Positions 15,529-23,099 of a DNA stretch of 30,342 bases are shown one piece after another. The stretch covers positions 1-30,342 of the forward strand of contig JBEKDJ010000011.1 in assembly GCA_050014415.1 (NCBI GenBank), in the 5' to 3' direction. Source of the stretch: JBEKDJ01 sp050014415. GTDB taxonomy: Bacteria; Desulfobacterota; BSN033; UBA1163. Every line of letters begins with the position of its first letter. The first letter of the stretch is position 1. The translations under genes and the position numbers were made by a program. The notes under the pieces were generated by a model. That model was not told where the DNA came from and made no database searches. It saw only the letters and a list, made by a program, of their open reading frames with translations.

Positions 15529-16164
15529 ATGGGTGACCAACTGGCGACTGCGATGGCAGACCTTGAAGAAGCAACGGTTTTAAAGCTTGTGCAACAGCGA
15601 CTGGATACGGGCGAGAATCCCATGGCGATCTTGACGAACTGCCGCGAAGGCATGGCCTCGGTTGGAAAACGTTTCGAAGCCGGCGAGTATTGGGTTTCGG
15701 ACTTAATAATGGCGGGCGAGATCTTTAAGCAGGTAAGCGTTTTGCTTAGCCCGCGGCTCAAGACAGATGCCATCGGCATACGCGGCAAGGTGGTCATCGG
15801 TACGGCCAAAGGCGACATTCATGACATCGGCAAGGACATCGTGGTGAGCTTGCTCAAGGCAGCTAACTATGACGTGCGCGATCTGGGCGTAGACGTGCCC
15901 CCGCAAAAGGTTGTGGACGTAGTCAAAGAGACGGGCGCAACAGTTGTGGGATTATCAGGATTGCTTACCGTTGCGTTTGACTCGATGAAAGAGACGGTGG
16001 CCGCATTGGCTGCGGCAGGGCTACGTCCCAAAGTCAAGGTGATGGTAGGAGGCGGGTCAGTAACGGAGAAGGTGCAACACTACACAGGGGCAGACGCATG
16101 GGGTACGGATGCGCAGTCTGCTGTGTTATTGTGCAATCAGTGGATCAAGGAGGTGGCGAGATGA
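15529..16164 (+). CDS. Corrinoid (cobalamin-binding) methyltransferase protein, second paralog
   Basis: 211 residues with GGAGGAG seven bases before the ATG. Same fold as the minus-arm paralog: helical cap, then KGDIHDIGKDIV with cobalt ligand His98, LGVDVPP, GLSGLLTVAFDSM and MVGGG. The two share roughly half of their residues by eye, the N-terminal TVLKLVQQ block included. It is the methyl carrier for the UroD-type methyltransferase encoded next, whose ATG overlaps its stop (ATGA, 16161-16164). Two different corrinoid proteins under one regulator suggests two substrate-specific branches or a spare carrier. Confidence 0.93.
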   Translation: MGDQLATAMADLEEATVLKLVQQRLDTGENPMAILTNCREGMASVGKRFEAGEYWVSDLIMAGEIFKQVSVLLSPRLKTDAIGIRGKVVIGTAKGDIHDIGKDIVVSLLKAANYDVRDLGVDVPPQKVVDVVKETGATVVGLSGLLTVAFDSMKETVAALAAAGLRPKVKVMVGGGSVTEKVQHYTGADAWGTDAQSAVLLCNQWIKEVAR

Positions 16165-17291
16165 ATAACGAAGCATTGTATCAGGAAAGACTTGCTCGCA
16201 TCAAAAAGGTAATCAACTTGGAGCCGGTGGATCGAATCCCAGTGGTCTACATGGGTGTAGCCTTCGCACCGCGTTACATGGGCATGTCCATGGCGGAATA
16301 CTGCGCAGACCCAGAAGCTTCACTGAATGTAACGCTCGCCGCGATGGACAAGCTTGGCGGGCTTGACGGCATCAATCTGGCATCGGCTGGACGTCTTACG
16401 TCCATACTGCCAACCTTATGGCTCTCGCGCGTCGCCGTGCCAGGCCGTGACCTGCCGCCGGATAGCCTCTATCAGGTGCGTGAGGCCGAAGTAATGACCC
16501 CGGCTGACTATGATGTCATCATCAATAAGGGCTGGCAGGCTTTTATGGAAAGCTATTTGCCCAAGGTCGCTGATTTGGTTGAATTGGGCGAAGCCCAGAG
16601 CTGGCTAATAGCTAATTTGCCTCGCGCTATCGCCCTTTATCGTGAGCACGGCTATATAGCCTTTGCTTCTAATGCGGTTACCACTCCATTTGAGTACTTT
16701 TGCGGTGGACGTTCCATGGCCAAGTTCTTTGCAGACTTGTACCGCATGCCTGACAAGGTTCAAGCAGCCATGGACGTTGTGCTTAAGGACGTCATCGCAC
16801 AAGGTCTCGGTGGAGCTCGCATGGCGGGTACGATGGGAATTTGGGTGGGCGGTTGGCGGACGGCCAGCGCTCTGATCGCTCCAAAATTATGGAACCGATT
16901 TGTCTGGCCCTATTTCGTCAAAATTGTGAATGCTGTGTTGGATGCTGGTCTTATTCCTGTCCTTCATTTGGACCAGGATTGGACACGTGATCTCGCGCGC
17001 CTGCGGGAACTGCCCGCCAAAAAGTGCATCATGAACCCGGATGGTATGACCGATATGAAAAAGTTCAAGGAGCTAGTAGGTGACCGTATGGCCATGATGG
17101 GGGATGTACCATCCTCGATGTTTGCCGCTGGCACCCCGGATGACATTTACAACTACGTGCGCGCCTTGGTACGCCTCTTCGACTCCAAGGGGCTGATCCT
17201 TTGCCCAGGCTGTGATGCACCCATCAACACAAAACCTGAAAACATGGAAGCTTTCATCGCCGCCAGCCACAAGTACGGCAAGGTGGCCTAA
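16161..17291 (+). CDS. UroD/MtaA-family corrinoid methyltransferase
   Basis: 376 residues from ATG 16161, chosen for AAGGAGG upstream and the four-base overlap with the corrinoid gene. Uroporphyrinogen-decarboxylase fold used by cobalamin methyltransferases: EPVDRIPV near residue 20, FEYFCGGRSM in the middle, LHLDQDW with His269 and Asp271, and CPGCDAP with Cys348 and Cys351. MtaA/MtbA bind zinc through His-x-Cys and a later Cys; here the first Cys is Asp while the later Cys remains. Coupled to a corrinoid protein and a methyl-THF methyltransferase, this matches the methyltransferase I of bacterial O-demethylase systems (inference). True heme-pathway HemE is unlikely given the context. Confidence 0.88.
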   Translation: MNNEALYQERLARIKKVINLEPVDRIPVVYMGVAFAPRYMGMSMAEYCADPEASLNVTLAAMDKLGGLDGINLASAGRLTSILPTLWLSRVAVPGRDLPPDSLYQVREAEVMTPADYDVIINKGWQAFMESYLPKVADLVELGEAQSWLIANLPRAIALYREHGYIAFASNAVTTPFEYFCGGRSMAKFFADLYRMPDKVQAAMDVVLKDVIAQGLGGARMAGTMGIWVGGWRTASALIAPKLWNRFVWPYFVKIVNAVLDAGLIPVLHLDQDWTRDLARLRELPAKKCIMNPDGMTDMKKFKELVGDRMAMMGDVPSSMFAAGTPDDIYNYVRALVRLFDSKGLILCPGCDAPINTKPENMEAFIAASHKYGKVA

Positions 17292-17460
17292 TGGGTATAG
17301 TTAGGTCACTTCCGGGGGTGAATAGAAACAGAGGCAAAGAAATGAAAAATGAAGTCGATAGAACTTCGCAAAGACCAGCTTTTCAGAGAAGTAATCGGGA
17401 ATTTGAGGGAAGACCAAGTCAAGAGGGCAAGAAAAAACAGTTTATTACGATTGACCTTTA
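17292..17460. other. Short gap before the binding-protein duplication
   Basis: A 39-codon frame (17349-17468) begins MKSIELRKDQLF and includes REVIGNLREDQVKRA. It looks protein-like and faintly recalls the N-terminal cap of corrinoid proteins, but it has no clear Shine-Dalgarno and stops inside the leader of the next gene. It could be a gene remnant cut off by the duplication. No terminator is visible after the methyltransferase gene. Confidence 0.3.
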
Positions 17461-17530
17461 TTTCTTGACCTAAATAGGCCAGAAGGGATGTAGACTATTT
17501 TTCCACAAAAACTTTTAGAAGGAGGATAAT
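17461..17530 (+). promoter_or_regulatory. Duplicated leader, copy 1
   Basis: TTTCTTGACCTAAATAGGCC and the following bases up to the ATG are nearly identical to 18858-18926. TTGACC can serve as -35, but no good -10 box sits at the right distance (TAGACT is 20 bases away). Strong Shine-Dalgarno AAGGAGG at the end. Confidence 0.45.
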
Positions 17531-18721
17531 ATGGAAAAAGTAAGATCAGTATTGATTGTTTATTGTTTGCTGGTGATCCTTGCATTATTTTCTCTTCCGA
17601 GTTTTCTTGTTCAAGAAGCGGCCGCTCAAACAAAAACTCTGAAGATTGGTTTAATTTCTTCGATGACAGGTCCGATGGCAGCCGGGTTTAAAAATATTAT
17701 TGATGCGGCGAAACCGGCCGAGGATTTGATGAACAAGAGGGGTGGAATAACCATCAAAGGTCAAAAATACCTCATTGAAATTGTCACGGAAGACGATCAG
17801 TCATCACCGTCTGGTGCAGTAGCTGCCGCCAGCAAACTGATACAGGGTGGGATTAAATTCTTTATTGCTCCACAGTTCCCGGGAAGCAATATAGCCATTG
17901 CACCGATCGCTGAAGAAGCTAAAATCCTGCGCATAAAGGGCCTAGGTATAGGTAAAGAAGAAGTCGGCCCGAATCTGCGCTACAGTTTTTATGCTTTTGC
18001 GGACATATATACTATTCCCTTCTGTTATGATTATTTGAAGAAGAATTACCCAAAGGTAAAGAAGATAGCAATAGTCACTCCCGATGACCCCGGGGGTAGG
18101 ACGATTAGAGAGGCCACGGAGAAAGAGATCCAAAAACGCGGACTCGAATTAGTGTTCGAGGAGGCGTTCAAGATCGGCACTGAAGATTTCTATCCGATAC
18201 TCACCAAGGCGTTGGAAAAGAAGCCTGATGCCATCGACGTTGTCATTTCTATACCCCCTTGGGCTGCCGGCATAATCAACCAGTCACGGGAGTTGGGCTT
18301 TACCGGTCCCATATATGCAACGATCATGGCTGATGCGAATATGTTGGTGGGTATGTTGAATCCAAAATATGCTTATGACATCTTTCAGGGGAGTCCGGAC
18401 GTATTCAGTCCCAAGATGACGCAGATAGTGAAGGATTTTCGTGTGCTGGTGGAACAGCAGATTAAAACCCCGTTTAACATGGATCACACGCTTGTCATCG
18501 AAGCACTCTATCCCCTGTTGCAGGGTATCGAGAAAGCGCAGAGTCTTGATACTGATAAGGTAGTAGCTGCTCTGGAGAATATGAAAAGCATCGATACGAT
18601 ATTTGGACAAGGCAAAATGGCGGGGCAGGACATTTTTGGTATTAATCATGCGATATTCAGACCGGTCCCGCTTTCCCGAATTATGAATGGCAAGATAGAG
18701 TTTGAATTGCTCGAAAAATAG
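17531..18721 (+). CDS. Periplasmic substrate-binding protein, LivK/branched-chain amino acid type, copy 1
   Basis: 396 residues. A signal peptide (residues 1-33, hydrophobic core, likely cut after EAAAQ) precedes KTLKIGLISSMTGPMA, the classic start of type I periplasmic-binding domains of the Leu/Ile/Val family, with NKRGGI and EDDQSSP further on. It captures a small solute for an ABC importer. No permease or ATPase genes are in the window, so it is an orphan or shares a transporter encoded elsewhere. Position next to the methyltransferase cassette suggests the ligand may be a methylated compound or aromatic acid (inference). Start set by GGAGG eight bases upstream. Confidence 0.92.
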   Translation: MEKVRSVLIVYCLLVILALFSLPSFLVQEAAAQTKTLKIGLISSMTGPMAAGFKNIIDAAKPAEDLMNKRGGITIKGQKYLIEIVTEDDQSSPSGAVAAASKLIQGGIKFFIAPQFPGSNIAIAPIAEEAKILRIKGLGIGKEEVGPNLRYSFYAFADIYTIPFCYDYLKKNYPKVKKIAIVTPDDPGGRTIREATEKEIQKRGLELVFEEAFKIGTEDFYPILTKALEKKPDAIDVVISIPPWAAGIINQSRELGFTGPIYATIMADANMLVGMLNPKYAYDIFQGSPDVFSPKMTQIVKDFRVLVEQQIKTPFNMDHTLVIEALYPLLQGIEKAQSLDTDKVVAALENMKSIDTIFGQGKMAGQDIFGINHAIFRPVPLSRIMNGKIEFELLEK

Positions 18722-18792
18722 GGGCTGACTGAATATTCTTAGAAACTGCAGAGTTTTGGTATTGAAATGTATATCGAACAAGGGAGAAAAGT

Positions 18793-18807
18793 AGCTTATC
18801 ATAAGCT
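18793..18807. repeat. Perfect palindrome in 3' flank of copy 1
   Basis: AGCTTAT-C-ATAAGCT is a 7+1+7 perfect palindrome in the 3' flank of the first binding-protein gene. The equivalent place in copy 2 (about 20187-20205) is degraded, so it is probably not essential. No T-run follows, so it is not a terminator. Confidence 0.4.
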
Positions 18808-18857
18808 TGGATAAACTCCGGTAAGAAAGAATAGGGGAGTCTCACATGGGGCCCGCA

Positions 18858-18926
18858 TTTCTTGACCTAAATAGGCCAGAGGAGATGTAGACTATTTTCC
18901 ACCAAAGCTTTTAGAAGGAGAATGAT
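18858..18926 (+). promoter_or_regulatory. Duplicated leader, copy 2
   Basis: Near-identical to 17461-17530, with one T fewer in the run after GACTA, so each binding-protein gene carries its own expression signals. AAGGAG lies eight bases before the ATG. Confidence 0.45.
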
Positions 18927-20117
18927 ATGAAAAAACTGAGATTAATATTGATGGTTCGTTGTTTGGTGTTGATACTTGCATTATTTTCTCTTCCGAGTTT
19001 GTTTGTTCAAGAAGCGTTCGCTCAAGCAAAAACTTTTAAGTTCGGTTTAATTTCTTCGATGACCGGTCCGATGGCACCCGCGTTTAAATCTTTAATTGAT
19101 GCAGCGAAACCGGCAGGAGATTTGATGAACAAGAGGGGTGGAATTACCGTCCAAGGTCAAAAATACCTCATCGAGGTTGTCACGGAAGACGATCAGTCAT
19201 CACCGCCTGGTGCAATCGCTGCTGTCAACAAACTGATACAGGTCGGGATCAAATTCATCTATGCTCCGCAAGCCACATTTTGCAATATAGCCCTTGCACC
19301 AGTCGCCGAGGAAGCTAAGATCTTGCGTATAAAGGGCCTGGGCGTGGGCAAAGAAGAAGTCGGCCCGAGTTTCCGTTACAGTTTTTACGCTTCTGCACAG
19401 TTATATAATGTTCCCGTCTGCTATGATTATTTGAAGAAGAATTACCCAAAGGTTAAGAAGATAGCGATGATCTTTCCTGATGATCCAGGGGTCATGACAA
19501 TTAGAGATCTCACCGAGAAAGAGATTCGAAAACGCGGACTCGAAATAGTGTTCCAGGAGGCATTCAAGATCGGCAGCGAGGATTTCTATCCGATACTCAC
19601 CAAAGCAATGGAAAAGAAGCCTGATGCCATTGATATGGTCATTTCCATTGCACCCTGGAGCGCAGGCGTCATCAACCAGTCACGGGAGTTGGGTTTTACG
19701 GGTCCCATATTTGCAACGATTCATGCAGATACGAATATATTGCGAAGTATGTTAAATCCCAACTATGCCTATGACATCTTTCATGCAGCTCCAGATGTAC
19801 TCAGTCCCAAGATGACACCAATCATGAAGGACTATCGTGTGCTGATAGAGCAGCAGACGAAGACTCCGTTTAACTTGGATCATGGTCTTGTTCTTGAAGG
19901 ACTTTATCCTCTGTTGCAGGGGATCGAGAAAGCACAGAGTTTTGACACTGACAAGGTGGTTGCTACCCTGGAGAATATGAAGAGCATCGATACGCCCTAT
20001 GGACGGGGCAGAATGGGGGGGCAGGACCTTTTTGGTATTAATCATGTGATCATTAGACCGTTTACCCTTTCCCGGATCATGAAGGACAGGATAGAGTTTG
20101 AATTTATCGAAAAATAG
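18927..20117 (+). CDS. Periplasmic substrate-binding protein, LivK type, copy 2
   Basis: 396 residues, the same length as copy 1 and collinear without gaps. Signal peptide ending near QEAFAQ, then KTFKFGLISSMTGPMA. Differences cluster in places that shape a ligand pocket: ISIPPWAAG becomes ISIAPWSAG, FIAPQFPGSN becomes YAPQATFCN, and the segment after PIYATI changes from MADANML to HADTNIL. That pattern fits duplication followed by a change of ligand, but this was read by eye only. It ends 120 bases before a strong terminator, which closes the region. Confidence 0.92.
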   Translation: MKKLRLILMVRCLVLILALFSLPSLFVQEAFAQAKTFKFGLISSMTGPMAPAFKSLIDAAKPAGDLMNKRGGITVQGQKYLIEVVTEDDQSSPPGAIAAVNKLIQVGIKFIYAPQATFCNIALAPVAEEAKILRIKGLGVGKEEVGPSFRYSFYASAQLYNVPVCYDYLKKNYPKVKKIAMIFPDDPGVMTIRDLTEKEIRKRGLEIVFQEAFKIGSEDFYPILTKAMEKKPDAIDMVISIAPWSAGVINQSRELGFTGPIFATIHADTNILRSMLNPNYAYDIFHAAPDVLSPKMTPIMKDYRVLIEQQTKTPFNLDHGLVLEGLYPLLQGIEKAQSFDTDKVVATLENMKSIDTPYGRGRMGGQDLFGINHVIIRPFTLSRIMKDRIEFEFIEK

Positions 20118-20237
20118 GGATTTGCGAGATATTCTTACGTAGAGTCTTGGTACTGAAATATATCTCGAACGACGAAGAAACGTAAATCATCATAAGCTGG
20201 GATAAACTCCGATAAGAAAGAATAGGGAAGTCACAAA

Positions 20238-20280
20238 TTGGGCCGGTTATCTTGATTTAATACAACGTTAGCCGGCCCAA
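20238..20280 (+). terminator. Strong hairpin terminator after binding-protein copy 2
   Basis: TTGGGCCGG (20238-20246) pairs perfectly with CCGGCCCAA (20272-20280), extended by TTA/TAG with one mismatch. TGTAATGTTATTTTG follows, moderately T-rich. The arms are also where similarity to the 3' end of copy 1 stops. Confidence 0.65.
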
Positions 20281-20469
20281 TGTAATGTTATTTTGTTAGC
20301 CAAATGATACTATCTTTGTACCATTAATAGCCAGCCATCGGTTGATAATAGAGGGTGAAACCAATCTACCACCTTGGTCCATAGCAAAATGCAAGGATGA
20401 ATGGGACCCACAGTAGTTGCCCACAAGAGGATGCGAAAGGGAGGTACCATCGTGAAGGGAAATGGGTGA

Positions 20470-20733
20470 CCCCAATTCTGTCGCATCTATCGCTCGATTG
20501 TGGGCAACGATAACAGTGTTCGGATTGGGGGTCTGATTCTGGGTTTGCCTCCCGGTCCCCGCCGACGCTCCTATGCCAAGGCTCAAGTCGAAGTCCGACA
20601 ACTCCTCAATGAATCCTGGAGGGTCTATTACCAGGATCAAGCCATTGTGAAACATCCTTCGACGGAACTTCGGGACCCGGTCCGGGCACTCACACATAAC
20701 CGGCGCATCAGAGGCACCTCCTCTGAACAATAG
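20470..20733 (+). pseudogene. Transposase C-terminal remnant (integrase-core, ISNCY-like)
   Basis: The frame after a stop at 20467 reads CRIYRSIVGNDNSVR, then GLILGLPPGPRRRSYAKAQ, VEVRQLLNESWRVYYQDQ and ends RRIRGTSSEQ. This matches the C-terminal part of DDE integrase-core transposases, which normally exceed 400 residues; the catalytic part is missing. A GTG at 20500 is the first possible start but has no Shine-Dalgarno. Flanking sequence upstream (20281-20469) was not recognised in any frame. It is a decayed insertion-sequence end. Confidence 0.7.
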
Positions 20734-21000
20734 GTCTATTGGGCTTCTGCTCCGTCGACGGAAGTTCCTTCGGCACAGGGGGCCTGAACAGCATGGAGTT
20801 GGGTTCTTTGAGGGAATATCAACCTATGAAGAATAAGACAATCATCGTTTATAGCGCGTCCTGGCGATTCGTTGCGCCTGGATTTCGTACCCAAACGTTC
20901 AGAAAACGTTCGCTTCCTATAAGATGCATCAAATTGAAACCTAATCAAGGGGACATTTTCGCGTTGCAATGAAGGGGACATATTGCCTTTGCTTAAACAA
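20734..21000. mobile_element. Probable right end of the decayed IS
   Basis: AAGGGGACAT occurs twice as a direct repeat (20947-20956 and 20972-20981), 25 bases apart. Such repeated GGGGACA words are typical of the ends of IS elements with this type of transposase (recalled, not searched). The stretch between the transposase fragment and the repeats has no supported gene; open frames here are overlapping and lack family resemblance. Confidence 0.45.
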
Positions 21001-21014
21001 AAAAGAAGAACATG

Positions 21015-21043
21015 TTGACACATTTCTGATTTTGTAGTAGAAA
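21015..21043 (+). promoter_or_regulatory. Candidate promoter of the IPTL-CTERM gene
   Basis: TTGACA (21015-21020), a 17-base spacer, TAGAAA (21038-21043), about 70 bases before the ATG and just outside the IS end. Confidence 0.5.
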
Positions 21044-21113
21044 TATTATTATGATTATATATTTAATTTTTGGGGGTTTTTAAAACTGGTTCTAATAGAG
21101 GAGGGATTATACG

Positions 21114-21299
21114 ATGAGAAAAAAGATTTGTTCTTTCTTGTTTCTCGTTCTGTTGTCTCTGACAGTATACGTTAATGCATGGGCCCAGGCTCAGCAAATC
21201 GGTTCAGTCCCTACGATAACAGAGTGGGGGATGATGATACTGAGTGTTCTTCTTGTCGGGAGTGCCCTATTCTTTATCAGAAAGAGAAGAAGGGCTTAA
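21114..21299 (+). CDS. Minimal IPTL-CTERM sorting-signal protein
   Basis: 61 residues with GAGGAGG eight bases before the ATG. Residues 1-25 form a signal peptide (MRKKICSFLFLVLLSLTVY, likely cut after NAWAQA). Residues 32-61 are a complete IPTL-CTERM-like tail: VPTITEWG, a hydrophobic helix MMILSVLLVGSALFFI, and a basic end RKRRRA. IPTL-CTERM tails are recognised by exosortase H-type enzymes (family knowledge). Almost nothing lies between the two signals, so the mature product after both cuts would be under ten residues. Either it is the broken tail of a larger surface protein or a true mini-protein. The intact promoter, Shine-Dalgarno and terminator favour an expressed gene. Confidence 0.75.
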   Translation: MRKKICSFLFLVLLSLTVYVNAWAQAQQIGSVPTITEWGMMILSVLLVGSALFFIRKRRRA

Positions 21300-21340
21300 T
21301 TCAATACGCAAGACCCCAAATATTCAATTGTCAAAGGACA

Positions 21341-21376
21341 AAGGCAGCGTCAGAAATGGCTCTGCCTTTATTTTTG
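21341..21376 (+). terminator. Rho-independent terminator after the IPTL-CTERM gene
   Basis: AAAGGCAG (21341-21348) pairs perfectly with CTGCCTTT (21363-21370), followed by ATTTTTG. Confidence 0.75.
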
Positions 21377-21804
21377 GAGATATTCCTCATACTTGATGCT
21401 TGCTTTCCATCCGTAATCGTCAACCTCGAAGATTAACTTGGAGTGAGGATTTGTGAAATCAACAAAGCACAGAAGGCATAATAGAACAGTCCTCGACAAG
21501 GGTCGCCTTCCAAAAGGTTAACTTCAGCCCATCGGAGCTTACAGGCCGAACCTACACGCATGTCTCCCCACCTAGACACTCAATAGTCTAGGCAAAGTGG
21601 AGACGCAACCGTCCTTCCGATTCCCCTTGACACCCTATCCCTAATCTCATAAACTTTGGTATACAAAAAAGACTAGCAGGAGTACGCTCAACATTCGGAG
21701 ATTCATGATATGGGGAGAAGAATATGGCTATACCAGATGGTGCAAGTGCTTGATGCCAAGAGGAAGAAAAGAGCATAGATTATTTACTGCAGCGGAGGTT
21801 CAAG
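21377..21804. other. Gene-free stretch with a nested hairpin
   Basis: No supported gene. A nested inverted repeat lies at 21562-21604: outer GTCTCC.CAC/GTGGAGAC and inner CCTAGAC (21571-21577)/GTCTAGG (21586-21592). No T-run follows it, so it is not a standard terminator. A promoter follows at 21627. Short overlapping frames near 21705 lack a Shine-Dalgarno. Confidence 0.4.
21627..21655 (+). promoter_or_regulatory. Candidate promoter of the 88-residue gene
   Basis: TTGACA (21627-21632), 17-base spacer, TAAACT (21650-21655). This would give a leader of about 140 bases. Confidence 0.4.
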
Positions 21805-22071
21805 ATGGAGCTGAAACCTTTGTCACCACAACTACAAGAATTAAGAAATGCCATTATTTCTTCAAATCTCACTTCTTGCTATCTAGTTCTCGATGAACTA
21901 ATTTCGAGCAGGGGTGAAAGGCTATTCTATGACAAATTCAGGAAAGAGTGGCTAGATGTGTATAAGGAAATCTACGACCTTGTTTCCAAAATGAAGACTC
22001 GAAAATCATCGAGAAGGGATGCGGAAATAATGAAGATGGCACACCGGGGACCGAAGAGAAAAACAAAATGA
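21805..22071 (+). CDS. Small hypothetical protein
   Basis: 88 residues, not recognised. GGAGG lies six bases before the ATG, which supports translation. The protein is probably helical and charged. It begins MELKPLSPQLQELRNAI and ends in a strongly basic tail (HRGPKRKTK). No signal peptide, membrane segment or metal-binding motif is seen. The basic end could fit nucleic-acid binding, but that is only a composition argument. A hairpin GGAGAAA/TTTCTCC (22134-22153), 62 bases downstream, may be a weak terminator. Confidence 0.55.
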   Translation: MELKPLSPQLQELRNAIISSNLTSCYLVLDELISSRGERLFYDKFRKEWLDVYKEIYDLVSKMKTRKSSRRDAEIMKMAHRGPKRKTK

Positions 22072-22628
22072 AGAAGCCAAAGGAGTGTTTTAGGCTGACC
22101 GGGGTATTTTCGGTTCTATCTTGAGAGAAGATTGGAGAAAAGCCAATTTCTCCTTTCGCTCGGATGGGATTGACCAGCCCGTCAATTGGGGCTTATTGGG
22201 TAGGAAAGAACGATCACCTCAAATGGTCTTGACAATTCCTGTGATACAGGATTTCAGGCGCAAATTGTTCATTTGATTCTCTTTTGCAGGGTCAAATAAA
22301 AACATCCTGTATGCGTGGCTGGGTTAACCTATGTCATAAGTTGGATTCAAATACAGTATTTTTGATTCACCAATACAGTGTTTCCCCTATTTATTTCCGT
22401 TTCTAAATTCAGTAATCTGTGGCTATTAATCACAAGATCTTGGGGAAAATTGGAATGGGGGGGTCTCTCTACGGGGATCCCGAGAAATCTTAAGAGAATC
22501 TTCAAAGGACATGGTCCGTGGAGGAAGAGGCAAGCGCAACACCTGACAAAGGTGAGCTGCTGATCTTCCTGTTGCTTCGGCCCCAGTTTTGTGCGGGCTT
22601 TCAAGAACTGGAGGAGGAAAATACGGCT
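22072..22628. other. Gene-free stretch before DUF2844
   Basis: Contains the weak terminator hairpin at 22134-22153 and a 20-base-class tandem repeat. GATTCA then AATACAGT occurs at 22344-22357 and again at 22364-22379, so the AATACAGT cores are 22 bases apart, about two helical turns, which could be an operator pair. A TTGACA near 22229 lacks a matching -10 box. No gene supported. Confidence 0.4.
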
Positions 22629-23099
22629 ATGAAGATAAGAATATATTCCCTATTTTTCAGCCTCGGACTTCTGGCGGCAATGCTTGCGACCGCCTATCGA
22701 GTCCAGGCTACACTGGGTGAATCCGCCGATTCGGTCGAGTCGGATAGGGAGGCCCTTTCGGCTGCGCGGAGTGCCACCACGTTCCGTAAGGAATACACGA
22801 TTCAGGAGATCGACTTCGATGCGACCATCGTTCGGGAATACGTTTCGCCATCTGGCATGGTATTCGCAATCGCCTGGAATGGACTGGTTCACCCCGATCT
22901 CACGCAGCTTCTGGGCTCCTATGCAGACGAATACGAGCGAGCTTTGGCGAAGGCCCCTCGTGAATGGGACCGCAGCCGCCACCGGGTAAAAACAAACCAG
23001 GTCGTTGTCGAGAAATGGGGGCACATGCGGAACTTACAGGGGAGGGCTTACGCACCCGCGTTAATTCCTCCCGGAGTGAGCCTCGATGAAATCAATTAG
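22629..23099 (+). CDS. DUF2844 family exported protein
   Basis: 156 residues from ATG 22629, chosen because it opens a proper signal peptide (MKIRIYSLFFSLGLLAAMLA, cut near VQATLG) with GGAGGAGG about 11 bases upstream; a longer frame from 22518 would bury the signal. The mature part contains YVSPSGMVFAIAWNGLVHPD and LLGSYADEY, characteristic of DUF2844. The function of this family is not known; it is usually encoded just before a DUF3443 gene, as here, where the two overlap by 14 bases. The pair is probably exported together. There are no cysteines in the mature part. Confidence 0.8.
   Translation: MKIRIYSLFFSLGLLAAMLATAYRVQATLGESADSVESDREALSAARSATTFRKEYTIQEIDFDATIVREYVSPSGMVFAIAWNGLVHPDLTQLLGSYADEYERALAKAPREWDRSRHRVKTNQVVVEKWGHMRNLQGRAYAPALIPPGVSLDEIN

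Noticed and set aside
17349..17468. 39-codon frame MKSIELRKDQLF...
   Set aside because: Protein-like composition but no ribosome-binding site and it runs into the duplicated leader; kept only as a possible remnant.
20296..20730. 144-codon minus-strand frame
   Set aside because: Antisense to the transposase remnant, which has recognisable sequence on the plus strand.
21705..21896. 63-codon frame overlapping the 88-residue gene
   Set aside because: No Shine-Dalgarno and overlaps a frame that has a good one.
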